Shown: positions 5,701-5,709 of the stretch, piece by piece
Numbering within the stretch: position 1 is the first letter of the stretch
Layout of the letters: each line of letters opens with the position of its first letter
Source: Desulfobulbaceae bacterium UBA2775
GTDB lineage: Bacteria; Desulfobacterota; Desulfobulbia; Desulfobulbales; Desulfocapsaceae
Length of the DNA: 5,709 bases
Direction of reading: 5' to 3'
Assembly (NCBI GenBank): GCA_002352445.1
Contig: DEIL01000007.1
Location: forward strand, 515-6,223
Position numbers and translations under genes: made by a program
The notes under the pieces: generated by a model
The model's input: only the letters and a program-made list of their open reading frames with translations
What the model was told of the DNA's origin: nothing
The model's database searches: none

Positions 5701-5709
5701 ATTTACTCC

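Overview
The window is a compact run of six genes, all on the + strand, around short-chain acyl-CoA metabolism. Gene content, moderate GC by eye, and the style of the acyl-CoA dehydrogenase and of the cysteine-rich third protein suggest an anaerobic bacterium of the Desulfobacterota (sulfate-reducing or syntrophic fatty-acid or aromatic degraders). This placement comes from family resemblance, not from a marker gene, and is tentative.

Layout: 1-76 is a leader with a 16-bp intergenic repeat and a ribosome binding site. 77-928 encodes an NAD-dependent 3-hydroxybutyryl-CoA dehydrogenase (hbd). 928-2145 encodes an M24-family (aminopeptidase P / prolidase fold) metallohydrolase whose start overlaps the hbd stop by one base. 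2171-2914 encodes a 247-aa cysteine-rich protein of the DUF6125 / ATC-hydrolase-like type, with no established function. 2937-3719 encodes a crotonase (crt). A 155-bp gap (3720-3874) holds a repeat element and a possible promoter. 3875-5026 encodes a short-chain-type acyl-CoA dehydrogenase, and 5082-5615 a nitroreductase-family flavoprotein. The window closes with a perfect 19-bp hairpin (5660-5700), probably the end of the transcription unit.

How the genes fit: the dehydrogenase, crotonase and hydroxyacyl-CoA dehydrogenase together cover butyryl-CoA <-> crotonyl-CoA <-> 3-hydroxybutyryl-CoA <-> acetoacetyl-CoA. This is either the end of a beta-oxidation or ring-cleavage pathway or, run in reverse, butyrate formation. 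The thiolase and the electron-transferring flavoprotein (ETF) needed to complete it are not in the window. The direction of flux cannot be read from the sequence.

The unexplained part is the pair inserted between hbd and crt: a metallohydrolase with all five metal ligands and a cysteine-rich protein with an apparent metal-binding pattern. Neither has an obvious place in beta-oxidation. The second point of interest is a short repeat found in inverted orientation before hbd and after crt. I found no tRNA, rRNA, CRISPR array, transposase or other mobile-element gene.
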